Of a DNA stretch of 58,327 bases, positions 10,013 through 19,745 are shown one piece after another. The notes beneath the pieces were generated by a model that had not been told where the DNA came from, did not search any database, and worked only from the letters and a program-made list of their open reading frames with translations. Location of the stretch: assembly GCF_000143415.4 (NCBI RefSeq), contig NW_003314287.1, positions 139,841 to 198,167 of the forward strand, in the 5' to 3' direction. The stretch's first letter is position 1; every line of letters starts with the position of its first letter. Made by a program: the position numbers and the translations under genes. This DNA comes from Selaginella moellendorffii (taxonomy: Eukaryota; Streptophyta; Lycopodiopsida; Selaginellales; Selaginellaceae).

Positions 10013-12245
10013 CTGTCTGTGGGTGATAGGCCGTGCTGAATTTCAACTTGGTGCGATACTGTTCTAGGAGTGTCCTCCAGAACCTACTGGTGAAGATCTT
10101 ATCTCGATCTGAGATAATCTCTTCCGGCCTTCCCCACACTCGAACCACTTGTTCGAAGAACAGCTTCGCCACACCTTCCGCATCCACATCCGTTGTGGTG
10201 GGTATGAAATGTGCCATCTTTGAAAATCGGTCCACCACCACGAATATCGCATCGAACCCCTCGCTTGGGGGTAGTCCCGTGATGAAGTCCATCGTGAGAC
10301 ATTTCCACGGACGATCTGGAATGGGGATGCTTTGCAACAAGCCCCCACTAGCCTTCGTCACGGCTTTGACCTGCTGACATGTTGGACATGTCTTTACATA
10401 GTCTTGGACGTCCTTAGCCATATCTGGCCAGTGATACTTCCTTTTGAGTAAGCCCATCGTCTTGGGCACTCCGCTGTGTCCCGCGAGAGGTTTGTCATGA
10501 CACTCTTCCAAGGCTACCTTCCTTAGTTCCCCTTCTGGAACATACACCCTCGTTTGCTTGTAATATATGAGTCCGTTGCGTTCCGCATAGCCCGTTTTCT
10601 CTTCCGTTGGCAGCTCACCTCTCTGGTGAGCTTCCCGCGCCTCCAGATTCCTCAGCAACACTTCTTGTGCTAGACCATCACTCTCGTATGCGGTCCGCAC
10701 ATCGTCCCAAAAGGTTGCTGTCGCGCTAGATATCGCCAACTTCAAGCTCGCTTTTCGACTTAGCGCATCTGCCACGATGTTGCTCTTCCCAGGCTTGTAC
10801 AGGATCTCGCAATCAAACTCGGCCAAAGCATTGGCCCACCGACCTTGTTTTCCCCTTAGGTCGGGCTGTGACAAGAAGTGTTTTGTTGCCACATTGTCCG
10901 TGTAAACCTTGAAGTGTCTCCCAAGATAGTGTCGCCACTCCTTGAGCGCCTTGACCACCGCAAACAATTCCTTCTCGTGGGCAGGCCACTTCCGTTGAGC
11001 CTTGTCCAGCTTCTTCGAGAAGAACGCTACTGGATGGTTGTCTTGCTTCAAAACTGCACCCAACGCAAAGTCCGAAGCATCCGTGTCTACCTCAAAGTCC
11101 TTACCAAAGTCTGGTAATGCCAACACCGGAGCCTTCCTCAACTTCCCTTTGAGGTGGACAAATGCCGCCTCGCATTCCGCTATCCATACCATCTTCCCTT
11201 TTCCTGTTTGGTCCGTTAAGGGCAGGGCTACTCTCGAATAGTGTCTGATAAACTTTCGATAGTAGTTGCATAGCCCCAGGAACGCCCTCAACTCATGTAC
11301 ATTCGATGGTCGTTCCCATTCCTGGATCGCTTGGACCTTCTCCGGGTCCACCTTGAGCCCGTCCTGGCCCACCACATGCCCAAGAAACTTTACCTCTTGT
11401 TGAGCAAAGTCACATTTGCTCTCTTTAGCATACAGTTTGTGTTCCCTTAGTTTCTCAAACACCTTCACCAAGTGTTCGGCATGCTCCTCTAGCGTCTCGC
11501 TATAGATCAGGATGTCGTCAATATAGACGACCACGAAGCGATCCAGATAGGGTACAAAGATGTGGTTCATCAACGCCGAAAACGTTGCCGGCGCATTGCA
11601 CAGCCCAAAGGGCATCACCAAAAACTCAAAGCTCCCATACCTCGTTCGACAGATTGTCTTCTCGACATCTTCCTCAGCTACCCTGATCTGGTAGTATCCT
11701 GACCTTAGGTCAATCCTCGAGAAGTATTTTGCCTTTCCCAACCTATCGAACAGGTCCTCGATCCTTGGCAAAGGGTACTTGTTCTTCTTGGTATACTTGT
11801 TGAGCAACCGGTAGTCTATGCACATGCGTATAGATCCATCTTTCTTTTTCACAAATAGCACCGGCGCCCCATACGGCGACTTGCTCAACCTAACATACCC
11901 TTTGTCCACCAACTCCTCTAGTTGGCTCTTGAGCTCCTTGAGTTCTTTTTCGTTCAATCGATAGGGTGGACGAACCACCGCCTCAGCACCCTCGACCAGC
12001 TCAATCTTATGTTCTATCGGTCGTGCGGGGGGCAACCCCGCCGGTAGCTCCTCTGGCATGGTATCCTGGAATTGGTCCAGCACCTGCTGGATCACTAAAG
12101 GTACTTCTTCCGTTCTTGTCTTTTTGTCACTCTTCACCGAGAGTAAGCACAAAAAGGCTGCCTTAGTTCCTTTAGTGAGTTGTCCTCTCGTGGACACCAG
12201 GTTTAAGCATGACTCTTTGGCCTTGCTTTGCCCTACCTTTAGGTC
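10013..12245 (-). pseudogene. RT, RNase H and integrase core, inner element
   Basis: On the minus strand: RT with [53 protein letters not shown] and the catalytic [11 protein letters not shown] (YIDD). RNase H follows with [13 protein letters not shown] and a [12 protein letters not shown] end. Integrase then shows the HHCC zinc domain ([20 protein letters not shown], then CPTCQQVK) and the core ([20 protein letters not shown]). A TAG at 12246-12248 separates this from the protease in the same frame. The open reading continues until segment A. Confidence 0.9.
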
Positions 12246-13013
12246 CTAGGCCTCCACCCTAGATCTTCTTCCTTGGGCATTTGCCAATACCACAAGATTC
12301 CTACCTTGTCCATGCAGGGCTACCACGAACCGATTAAACCAATCCATTCCGAAGATCACGTCAAATCCCGCCATGTCCAACACGGTGAAATCCATGTCCA
12401 CTTTCCATGTCCCCACTTCGACTCTCGCTTGTCGAAGTATCTCATCGGTGCTTTGGCTACCCTGAACAAACTCTATAGTCCTTGGTTCGCCTAGCCGCTG
12501 CACCGTTAGTCCGGCTTGCCGGACTATGTCTGCAGCCACAAAATTATCCGAAGCACCCGTGTCAATAAGGATCTTAACAAAGCTACCTCCGAGCTTCCCT
12601 CGGAGGGCTAGTAGATGTCGCGAACGACTCTCTACCAAAGTTGCTCGTGTAATGAGTAACTTTGAGTTAGGGACTGGATCACATACCTCAGTTTGGACTT
12701 CGCCCGACTTGATGGCCATATTGGCTCTGGCCTTCTTTAGGTAGGGACATTCCCTCGAGAAGTGTCCCGCTTCGCCGCAGTTATAGCATATGTTGTTGCC
12801 CACGCTGCTATACGACTTGACCTTCTTATTCGTGGGTTTGTCTTTTTTCGCTTGACTTCCCCACGTACTCGCTCGCTGGACACCAGCTTTGCCTTTCCGG
12901 AACCCCGAGGACTCATTCTTAGAGAAACTCTTCTTGAATTTCCCCTTGCTATATGTTCCCCTCGGTTTGGCCCCTTTGTGAAACGTGGATCCCGACCCCG
13001 TCGTGTTCCCCTT
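12246..13013 (-). pseudogene. nucleocapsid knuckle and protease, inner element
   Basis: The zinc knuckle CYNCGEAGHFSREC (CX2CX4HX4C) is followed by an aspartic protease with ILIDTGASDNFV and a downstream VIFGMDWF. It shares its frame with both gag (upstream, across TGA 13014-13016) and RT (downstream, across TAG 12246-12248). The Gag-Pol of this family therefore looks like one long frame, with two nonsense codons in this copy. Confidence 0.87.
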
Positions 13014-13886
13014 TCACAGGTTATCGTTGAAATGCACCTTGATGGCCGCATCCAACGCTTCCTTGTAGTTGGTCGGGTTCCAGCGCATCACCTCACCGCG
13101 AGCCCAGGTTTGCAAACCTGATATAAAGGCATGGAACGCATCCATATCCCCCATGTCCGTGACAAGTATCCTCTTTGCCATGAACCCATTCACATATTCC
13201 TGGATGGTTCCAGTCTGCTTCAGCCTACTCAACTCATCTCTCAGATGCAGAGTGGCATTCGGAGGAACGTATGTCACGCGGATCCTCGCCTTCATCATGT
13301 CCCAGGTGGCCACCGGTCCTTCGTTGGCCTCCGTTGTTCTCCACCAAGACTTGGCATTATCTGCCAAGTATGGTTTTGCACATGGGACCTTCTCCGAGCT
13401 CAGTAACCGCAACGCTCGGAAGTAGTCCTCCATATCGTAAAACCAATCCTCCACAACCTTATAGTCGTTCACTCCCTTGAACACCGGTGGGGGCTTTGGT
13501 TTGTACTTGGGAACTGCCTGAGGGACTGATTCCACTTCGGTCTGTTCGACCTTGTCTGGTTTTGCCTCAGTCCCTGCCGAAGGGTCCGCACCTTCTGCGC
13601 TGCCAGCATCCGCAGTCTTTCGCTTTTTCTTCCGCTTCTCGTCACGCTTTAACTTGCGTACGAGAGTCTCCAGCAGGGCATTGGTCTGTGCCAACTGTCC
13701 TTCTAGCACGTCCAATCGAGCCTTGGACGACCGAACCTCGCCACCGGACTCCTGTTTGGAAGTTTCCTCACTGGAGTCCTCCTCATGCAAGGATTCCTCA
13801 TCCATAGCCTCTTGTTCAACCGGAGGCTCCAGCTCCGGCGGAGGTTCCGTCTCCGCCTGGGTTCGCTTACGCCCTGCCCTTGCCAT
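13014..13886 (-). CDS. Gag of inner retrotransposon (truncated by TGA)
   Basis: 290 residues open before a TGA. The N-terminus is acidic and low-complexity (PPPELEPP), followed by a coiled-coil-like LEGQLAQTNALLETLVRKL and a Lys-rich KRDEKRKKKRK block. The capsid-like part begins near VFKGVNDYKVVEDWFYDMEDY and continues through AKSWWRTTE. The zinc knuckle belonging to the same Gag lies downstream of the stop in the same frame. The ATG at 13886 is close to the primer site, as expected. Confidence 0.82.
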   Translation of the reverse strand: MARAGRKRTQAETEPPPELEPPVEQEAMDEESLHEEDSSEETSKQESGGEVRSSKARLDVLEGQLAQTNALLETLVRKLKRDEKRKKKRKTADAGSAEGADPSAGTEAKPDKVEQTEVESVPQAVPKYKPKPPPVFKGVNDYKVVEDWFYDMEDYFRALRLLSSEKVPCAKPYLADNAKSWWRTTEANEGPVATWDMMKARIRVTYVPPNATLHLRDELSRLKQTGTIQEYVNGFMAKRILVTDMGDMDAFHAFISGLQTWARGEVMRWNPTNYKEALDAAIKVHFNDNL

Positions 13887-13930
13887 CTCCCAGCAATCCG
13901 CCTCTATCCTTCGCTAGAACTGAGATAAAG

Positions 13931-13942
13931 GCTCCGATACCA
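13931..13942 (-). other. primer binding site (initiator tRNA-Met type), inner element
   Basis: On the minus strand TGGTATCGGAGC begins four bases after the LTR end. It differs at one base from TGGTATCAGAGC, the familiar plant initiator tRNA-Met site. It fixes the element's orientation and its 5' LTR. Confidence 0.88.
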
Positions 13943-13945
13943 AAT

Positions 13946-15095
13946 TGTAAGCCACAAATTTTTCCTTTCCAATTTGCCAGCTTACCTCGTCTATCCGTCT
14001 AACACTGCCTTGGCTTTTGCTAAGTTCCCTTGCCAAGGTTCTCGCCTATGGTACCAGCTCCTACTTGGTTTCAGCTACTCACTGCACGAGCAACGGAGTG
14101 TTAGCCATCCTTCTACGGATTCCCAAATCACTCTCAATCCCCCTCCCCGGGTTAGACTGAACTTAAGGTTCGGCTACACTCCCCGCAAGCACAAGCAGCC
14201 AAGCACACCAAGCTTCCAGGTTCCTAACATCCCTTGGTACCACAAGACTTGATCATGGGACCCTCTAAATCCCAAGTCTTGAGTGCAACACTTGCTTCGG
14301 GACGCCGGGGCGAAACAACGTGGCCTAACGGCCCGGTATGGGTACCTCTCGCCCCCCACTTCCATCCCGAAGGAAGGCCCAAGCCCCTAGGCAGGGCGAG
14401 GACCAATGAGCCGCATGGTACTCAAGTGGGGCACCACTCCACATGAGCCGGGAGCACCGCAATCGGTTTCCCTTTCGGGAGTGGGAGCTGCTCTTGAGCA
14501 CTTCCTTGGATGGCCCCTCCGGCACCAGCCAAGTCCATGCTCACTCCCACCCAAGGCCCCTTAGTCCCAGTCCCAACCTCAAGTCGGTTTGGAAGCCCAA
14601 CTGGAGAGTCCCTTCAAAACTGGTTCCTGGACCTCACTATCCCTACTATACATTTGGAACCCCCTGCAGCCCCCCCCCCCCCTGGGGGAAGCACGCTTTG
14701 GGCTTTCACCCCTTGACCCGTATTAATATTTGGACTTAGTCTCTGGCTCGATCTCGGATCCGATTTCGGATCCGACTTCGGATTCCGTCTCGGACTCGAT
14801 CGCGGACTCCATCTCGGACCCGATCTCGGGCCCGACCTCGGACTCGACTTCGGACTCGGTCTCGGACCCGATTTCGGATCTCGGACTCCGTCTCGAACTC
14901 GGTCTCGAACTCGGACTCGAACTCGGTCCCCGAGTCGGTCTTGGACTCGATTCCGGACTCTATCTCGAACTCGGTCCTAGAGTCGGTCTTGGACTCGATC
15001 TTTGACTTGGTCCCATCCGATGAACTCTTTGTCATTTTGGTCATGCTTTCGGGGTTCCCTTAGCCTACGACACCTCGGCGAGTTGGTTCCTTACA
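13946..15095 (-). repeat. LTR of inner element (5' LTR on its own strand)
   Basis: Partner of 7574-8721. Includes the same degenerate TCGGAC repeat tract at about 14730-15014. Differences from the partner are mostly single C/T or G/A changes plus a length change in the C-run near 14670. Confidence 0.93.
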
Positions 15096-15100
15096 ATAAA
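15096..15100 (+). repeat. target-site duplication (right copy)
   Basis: ATAAA directly follows the inner element's CTTACA end and matches 7569-7573. The outer integrase resumes in the correct frame here. Confidence 0.92.
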
Positions 15101-15595
15101 CTTCTATATGGTCATGATCCAATATTACCAATAGAGCTGGGTTTACCTTCGCGATTGCCACGAGCTCCTGATGCTAAGTCATGGGATCAGTATTTGACAA
15201 GCATTCTTCCACTTGTCCGAGCAGAGTCTGCCGAACACTTAGGCCGCGTACAAGTGGGATAACAACGGCGCTACAACTCCCATCATCATCCACCTGCGGA
15301 GTACAAAGTGGATGATTTGGTGTTAGTCCGTTTTCCCCATCTTACGGTACGTGGTTTATCTAAGGGGCTCCTTGCGCAGTGGAAAGGACCGTATCGGGTG
15401 TTGCGGCAAGTTGGACCGCAAGTTTATGAGGTTCGGCATGACGTTCAGCAGGCCGATCCTCCGGAGATTGTGCATGTGCAGCGGTTAAAACGCTTCATAC
15501 AAAGGGATCAGGAGCAGTTAATACCGTCTACAGATCCGCCGATGCCTCCTCCTGACGTTCCTCCAGATCCCGGCCCATCCACAAGAGAACCCTGA
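15101..15595 (+). pseudogene. Pol part 4 (integrase C-terminus), outer element
   Basis: The frame opens with LLYGHDPILPIEL, the expected continuation of SVGASPY at 7568, and runs to a TAA at 15260-15262. That TAA sits where CAA would fit. The same frame continues with RRYNSHHH, VDDLVLVRFPHL, QWKGPYRVLRQ and VHVQRLKRF, then a Pro-rich tail. There is no chromodomain, which sets this element apart from the inner one. Confidence 0.85.
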
Positions 15596-15610
15596 CGGCC
15601 TTCCATTATT

Positions 15611-15624
15611 CCGAGAGGAGGGGA
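15611..15624 (+). other. polypurine tract, outer element
   Basis: CCGAGAGGAGGGGA abuts the 3' LTR. Its purine run is the expected primer for plus-strand DNA synthesis. Confidence 0.75.
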
Positions 15625-15801
15625 TGATGTGAGGGCCAAGTGTACGGCTACGATGCCGTATACTAATATTAGCGTAGTGGATTTTGGTAGCCGTCGGATT
15701 GGTTTCAATCCGGACCACTCGCTCTTGTATATAAACTAGGGTTTTTGGGCTAATTGATATGCACATTTCTGTATTCCCTTTCCATATTCCAGGCACTCGC
15801 A
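15625..15801 (+). repeat. 3' LTR of outer element
   Basis: 177 bp, equal in length to 3272-3448, with four substitutions. Flanking host DNA to the right is AT-rich, like that to the left of the element. Confidence 0.93.
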
Positions 15802-17050
15802 ATGATATTTTAAGTTCAATAGTTTCAGTGCATTATCATTACATCCTGATAAACCTTTTGGATATGTTAATATAGGATATGTTTCATTAGGGTTCTTTTT
15901 AGCACATTAAACCATAAAGACATGCATGATATTTTATAAATCATAACATTTGTCTAAATGCATAAAGTTTACTTAAAAATAAAAATTTGGGAACGTGGTC
16001 TGGTATAAGAAATTTATAACCCTCAGAAGTAATAGATATTCTAATAGCTAGCATTTACACTTTCTTGAATATAATATCGATTTGTTCCATGTGTAATTGG
16101 TATATTAGTTCTATACTAAATTTTTTATTTTTTCTATCATCATATGTAAATGTCAACTAGCAAAATGAGCTGGTAATCCTTTCCATATTGTTTCAGGTGG
16201 ATTTATAACTATACAAAATGTAGCAAAGTAAAGTACAATTAGAAATTTGAATGTTATCTATCTTATTTAACAATTTTTATAAGGTCACTAATAATTATAC
16301 GCTTTCCACATGGCAATTAACTTGGTTGGTCCAAAATAATAATTAAAATTTTAGTATTTGAGAAGTTGTATTTATATTCATATAATTCTTGCTATATTGT
16401 GTATGTAATTTTTTTTATAAAATGGAAAATTTAAAAATTTAAAAATTTGAATACACATTGCATGCAATAACTCCTGGTTTGCTAATAGTAGTATCATTCA
16501 TGTTTAGTATTATTGAATAATCCAATTGATCAATAATTATAAACATGTTTATACTGTGGTGGGAGATGCATACTCAAGAACGGCCAAGAGAGGCCTCGAC
16601 AAGTCCCTGGCATTTTGAATCGCTGTGAGCAGCCCATCCATCCAGTCCTGATCAGCATTCCACAAGAATCCAAGCAGATTGTATGCAAAGTGTTTAAGAG
16701 GATTGTCCCAGGTGATGGTGAAAAGTTTAATTTATAAACCAAGATTGCACACCAACCATTAGAATAAATAAGAATATACTAGGAATTGTATAAGAAAGTT
16801 TATATATTATAAACATATTTTTAAATTATAAATACAAATTAATCTGTATAAATAACAACTGTTAGATGGTAGAACATTTAAGACTATCCAAATATATTCT
16901 AAGCCAAGTAAGAGAATACAATATAACATACAATATTTATTTAATTCTACTTACCATATAGCTTAAAAGTTTTAGCTTGACAATTGTTAAATAACTTTAA
17001 ACTCAAAGCTTAAATTCGTTATCTTAGGAAATACTACTAGAGAAATCTCA
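15802..17050. other. AT-rich intergenic island
   Basis: Strongly AT-rich and probably the continuation of 1-3271 before the retrotransposon inserted. The only coding-like patch is at 16549-16733 on the minus strand. Confidence 0.55.
16549..16733 (-). pseudogene. coding-like remnant, unknown family
   Basis: A GC-richer patch in AT-rich DNA. On the minus strand it reads without a stop for about 60 residues, including TITWDNPLKHFAYNLLGFLW, DQDWMDGLLTAIQNA and DLSRPLLAVLEYASPTT, then TAA. No start codon or clean acceptor precedes it, since a TAA lies just upstream in frame. It looks like a single exon of a lost gene or a captured fragment. I do not recognise the family. Confidence 0.35.
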
Positions 17051-17457
17051 ATGGAGGCCTTTCTTTCTCAGAAGCTCATCTCGGAGATTTCTGGCCGAGG
17101 CAGTCCCGTGCGTGGGCACCGCAAGAGAAAGAGGAGGCAATCCAAGAGGCGCTCATCGGATCATTTTATCTCAAGATGGTGCTGCTGCTGCTCCTCCACG
17201 AATTTGGGAGGGATGATCTGCCACGGCTACGTCCGGATGATGCAGGGCCTTCTCAATGTCAAGGGGAATTTGGGATTTCTAGTCATGGGCCAGCATCACG
17301 CCGCATCGCTCAGCAATGTTCTTGTTCTTCCGCTGCGATGCCCCGATGCAATTCCGCCCAGGGCGATATCGAAGAAATCCTAGATCGATCGCGTTTACGC
17401 TCGCGTGAATCGATGGGAAAGATGCGTGTTCTTTGGATGTTTTGGTTTGGAAATTGA
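17051..17457 (+). CDS. uncertain ORF region, Arg/Cys-rich
   Basis: Two overlapping frames are open. One starts at ATG 17051 and runs to 17383 (110 residues), with a basic KRKRRQSKRRSSD patch and a CCCC run. The other starts at ATG 17176 and runs to 17457 (93 residues). The AT-to-GC switch at 17040 suggests transcribed DNA, perhaps an exon or the 5' region of the HSBP locus. I recognise no domain and it may be non-coding. Confidence 0.2.
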
Positions 17458-17974
17458 GAAACTATGTCTTCTCCGTCCATTCGCTGTTTTCATTGATCCC
17501 TCGATCGAGGAGGCAAATCTTTCGCTTCCAAATCCGATCATCAATCGATCAGCATGCGTTGTAGATCGATCACGCACTACAACGCTGACCCGATCTTTGG
17601 GGAAGAAACCCCTTTCACTGTTCATATTATTAAGACATTCCTTCAGATCGATCCAATAGCCTGCCTGCATTGATGATCAAATCCAAAGATCCACCCACTG
17701 TAGGGTCGGTGCTGTGACCTGGTAGCAAGATGATGACGAAATTGGAGTAGAATTGCCGTGATTTTGACGCGGTCTCGGGAAGAACACATGATGATTTCTT
17801 CCACTCGCTGGAATCGAGTGAGATTGAAACTTTGCTGACTCGGATTCCCGCGTCCAGGTGTGTGCCACGTCTTACAAGTATTTTAGTAATCTAATACGAT
17901 TCGAGCCCTAGACTCGCGCGAGGTGAGAAAGCCCTAGTGCTCGGGAGGAGGAGCTGCGCGCCGGGTGTGCGATC

Positions 17975-18727
17975 ATGGTAAGCGCTAGCGTGGATTTGTT
18001 GAGCTGCATTTCTAGCATGTAGCAAGAGATCAGGACTGGTCTTGGCAGATTTCTTGCGGTTTCTTGCGTTTTGGCAGGATTTCTTGTGATTTCTTGTGTG
18101 AATGGGGAGTTTCTTAGGATGCGTGGAAGATAGGTCTTCATGACAGATATTTGGTCGTTCCACGTTATTTTTTCTGCGAAGTCGTGCCACATTCTAGTGT
18201 GATCTCTAAGAATTCTTTTTCTTTATAGGATGGAGCGAAGAAAGAACCTTATGACACTGGGGATGCTGCGCAAAGCACTGCAGATCTGACCGCCTTTGTA
18301 AGCTTGATTTTTTCCTTGTTCTTTTGTTTTTCCTTCTTTCACTCTTTCATTCTTTTTCTCTTTTACTCTTTCCTCTTTCACTTGTTTTTCAGGTGCAGAA
18401 TCTTCTTCAGCAGATGGTAAGCCCATCTTCGCATTTTTTTACTTGAAACCAACTTCTAGTTTTCTGTGATATAGCAAGCAAGGTTCCAGACGATGTCCGA
18501 TTCGATCATCACAAAAAATATCCTACTTTGGACGCTATTGTTTTCTTCATTGTTTCTTTCTCGCAGCATTGATCCTCCTTAACGACTGAATACTCGACGA
18601 GATGGGAAATCGCATTGACGACCTGGAGAAAAGTATAGGCGAGCTCGTCAAGGAGGTGGGAGCTGACACTCCCGCCTCAGGCAGCTCCAAGCCCAAGGCT
18701 CTACAGAGCGAGGCCTCGGAGCAATAG
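17975..18727 (+). CDS. heat shock factor-binding protein (HSBP)
   Basis: Five coding exons by hand: 17975-17977 (ATG only), 18229-18297, 18393-18416, 18475-18517 and 18594-18727, giving 90 residues. The core reads STADLTAFVQNLLQQM, then QARFQTMSDSIITKIDEMGN and RIDDLEKSIGELVKE, the heptad-repeat coiled coil that defines HSBP1-type proteins. These small nuclear/cytosolic trimer-forming proteins bind the trimerised coiled coil of heat shock factors and dampen the heat response. The C-terminal tail is variable, Ser/Ala-rich, and ends in EQ. Introns 1-3 are ordinary GT-AG. Intron 4 (18518-18593) is AT-AC with minor-spliceosome signals. The start codon is split from the rest by intron 1. Confidence 0.92.
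18518..18593 (+). other. U12-type AT-AC intron in HSBP gene
   Basis: The 76-nt intron begins ATATCCTACT, close to the U12 donor consensus ATATCCTT. It carries CTCCTTAACGAC, matching the U12 branch site TCCTTAAC, with its adenines about 12 nt before the end, and finishes AATAC. Only this excision rejoins AAA A to TC GAC, restoring TKIDEMGN. No GT-AG alternative keeps the conserved sequence. Confidence 0.88.
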
Positions 18728-19745
18728 AGTTTCTGGTATTCTTTTTGTAAATGGCTACACGGCTAGCCAGTACCTACTTTGTTCTTAAGGTAAACGCATT
18801 TCGTGTGAAGTTCCTATGCCTCGTTGCGTTTGCCTTCCTTCTAACGCACACAGGCCTGCGAGTTTTTTTTTTTTTACCGTCGGCCCGTGTGTTCTTTGTT
18901 CCGGGTTCTGGTGCACCAAGATGGCCGACCATGGACTCGAAAAAGAATAGCAAGAAAGAAGAAAAGTGGCTTAAGATACGATTCCCCGAGCTGGTTTCGT
19001 TCCGCATACGTGACCGACCGAAACGTTTACCAGATTGATGAGGAGAATCATATTCTTTCCTGGCAAGGATTTAGACGAAGTGCCGCTGGTGCCTGCCGCA
19101 TCCATGCACAGAAAGTTTGTGATGAAACGGGGGAGAAGGATGAAAACTCAAGCTCTCCAGCTTCTCTAGGCCAGTTTGAGAACTAGAAGTCACGGCTCCT
19201 CAGAGAAAACTCGAGGGCACTTGGTGCAACGATTTACGCAGTAATTTACGCAGTCCGAGATGAGACAGTGACACAGGCTGAGATTCTAAGGGACAGTGAC
19301 GCTGCAGGATTAGCAGTCCGGGTATCTCTGCTAAAGCTTTCCTTTTACCGGTTGGCTTAAGTTTGGCAGCACGACAATACTGTTCTTGGTGGCTGAAAGG
19401 GTGGTGTGAATATAAATGGCTGGCACAAGGAAGCGGCTACTGGGCTTTGAATGCACCAGGAACGTTGAGGAAGAGAAAAGGGATACAAATAACAAATGCG
19501 AGGGAGAGATTTAGACTGCAAGCACAAGCAAAGTGTGAGGGGGAGATGTGGGATGCACACTAGTCCAAGGCTGCTGCAAAGCAAAAACCAAAAGAGGGGA
19601 GCACTCTGAGCAGTGGCACGGAAAAATGGAAGTCGGGATTACTTGGTTGCTTAGCTCGAGAAAAGCAGGGCCGGGTTTCTTGTCATGAGCAGCTTTTTTT
19701 TTCCCTCCTCGGCCAACTTTTGAAGAGGCTCTTTTCGACTTGAAA
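18728..19745. other. intergenic, HSBP 3' region to mannanase 5' region
   Basis: No convincing gene is seen. Short ORFs here have no recognisable domain or splice context. It likely holds the HSBP 3' UTR and the promoter and leader of the mannanase gene. Confidence 0.5.

Larger units (their letters stand above)
7574..15095 (-). mobile_element. inner Ty3/gypsy chromovirus nested in outer element
   Basis: Two LTRs of 1148 and 1150 bp (7574-8721 and 13946-15095) start TGTAAG and end CTTACA on the plus strand, flanked by the 5-bp duplication ATAAA. On the minus strand the order is LTR, tRNA-Met primer site, gag, CCHC knuckle and protease, RT, RNase H, integrase, chromodomain, LTR. I count roughly 15 substitutions between the LTRs (about 1.3 percent), fewer than for the outer element, as expected for the younger insertion. 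Breaks: TGA at 13014-13016, TAG at 12246-12248, and a frameshift near 9715-9730. Two intron-like segments lie in the integrase. Confidence 0.95.
3272..15801 (+). mobile_element. outer Ty3/gypsy LTR retrotransposon (interrupted)
   Basis: The element is bounded by two 177-bp direct repeats (LTRs) that begin TGATGTGAGG and end CACTCGCA, at 3272-3448 and 15625-15801. They differ at four positions by hand alignment (about 2.3 percent). Inside, in order: gag with a CCHC knuckle, protease, reverse transcriptase, RNase H and integrase, the Ty3/gypsy order. A polypurine tract lies just before the 3' LTR. The integrase is split at 7573/15096 by a second element in opposite orientation. Several breaks make this copy non-autonomous: frameshift near 6132, TAG at 7007-7009, TAA at 15260-15262. 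No clean target duplication flanks the TG...CA ends, though ATGAT occurs both at 3271-3275 and right after the 3' LTR. Confidence 0.93.

Noticed and set aside
3267-15806. Target duplication for the outer element
   Set aside because: The five bases before 3272 (ACACA) and after 15801 (ATGAT) differ. ATGAT also overlaps the LTR start, so the match there is ambiguous.
18751-19186. Overlapping ORFs downstream of HSBP
   Set aside because: No domain, no splice support, and both strands open over the same bases.
19740-19745. TTG start two codons upstream for the mannanase
   Set aside because: A normal ATG at 19746 begins the signal peptide, and eukaryotic nuclear genes rarely start at TTG.
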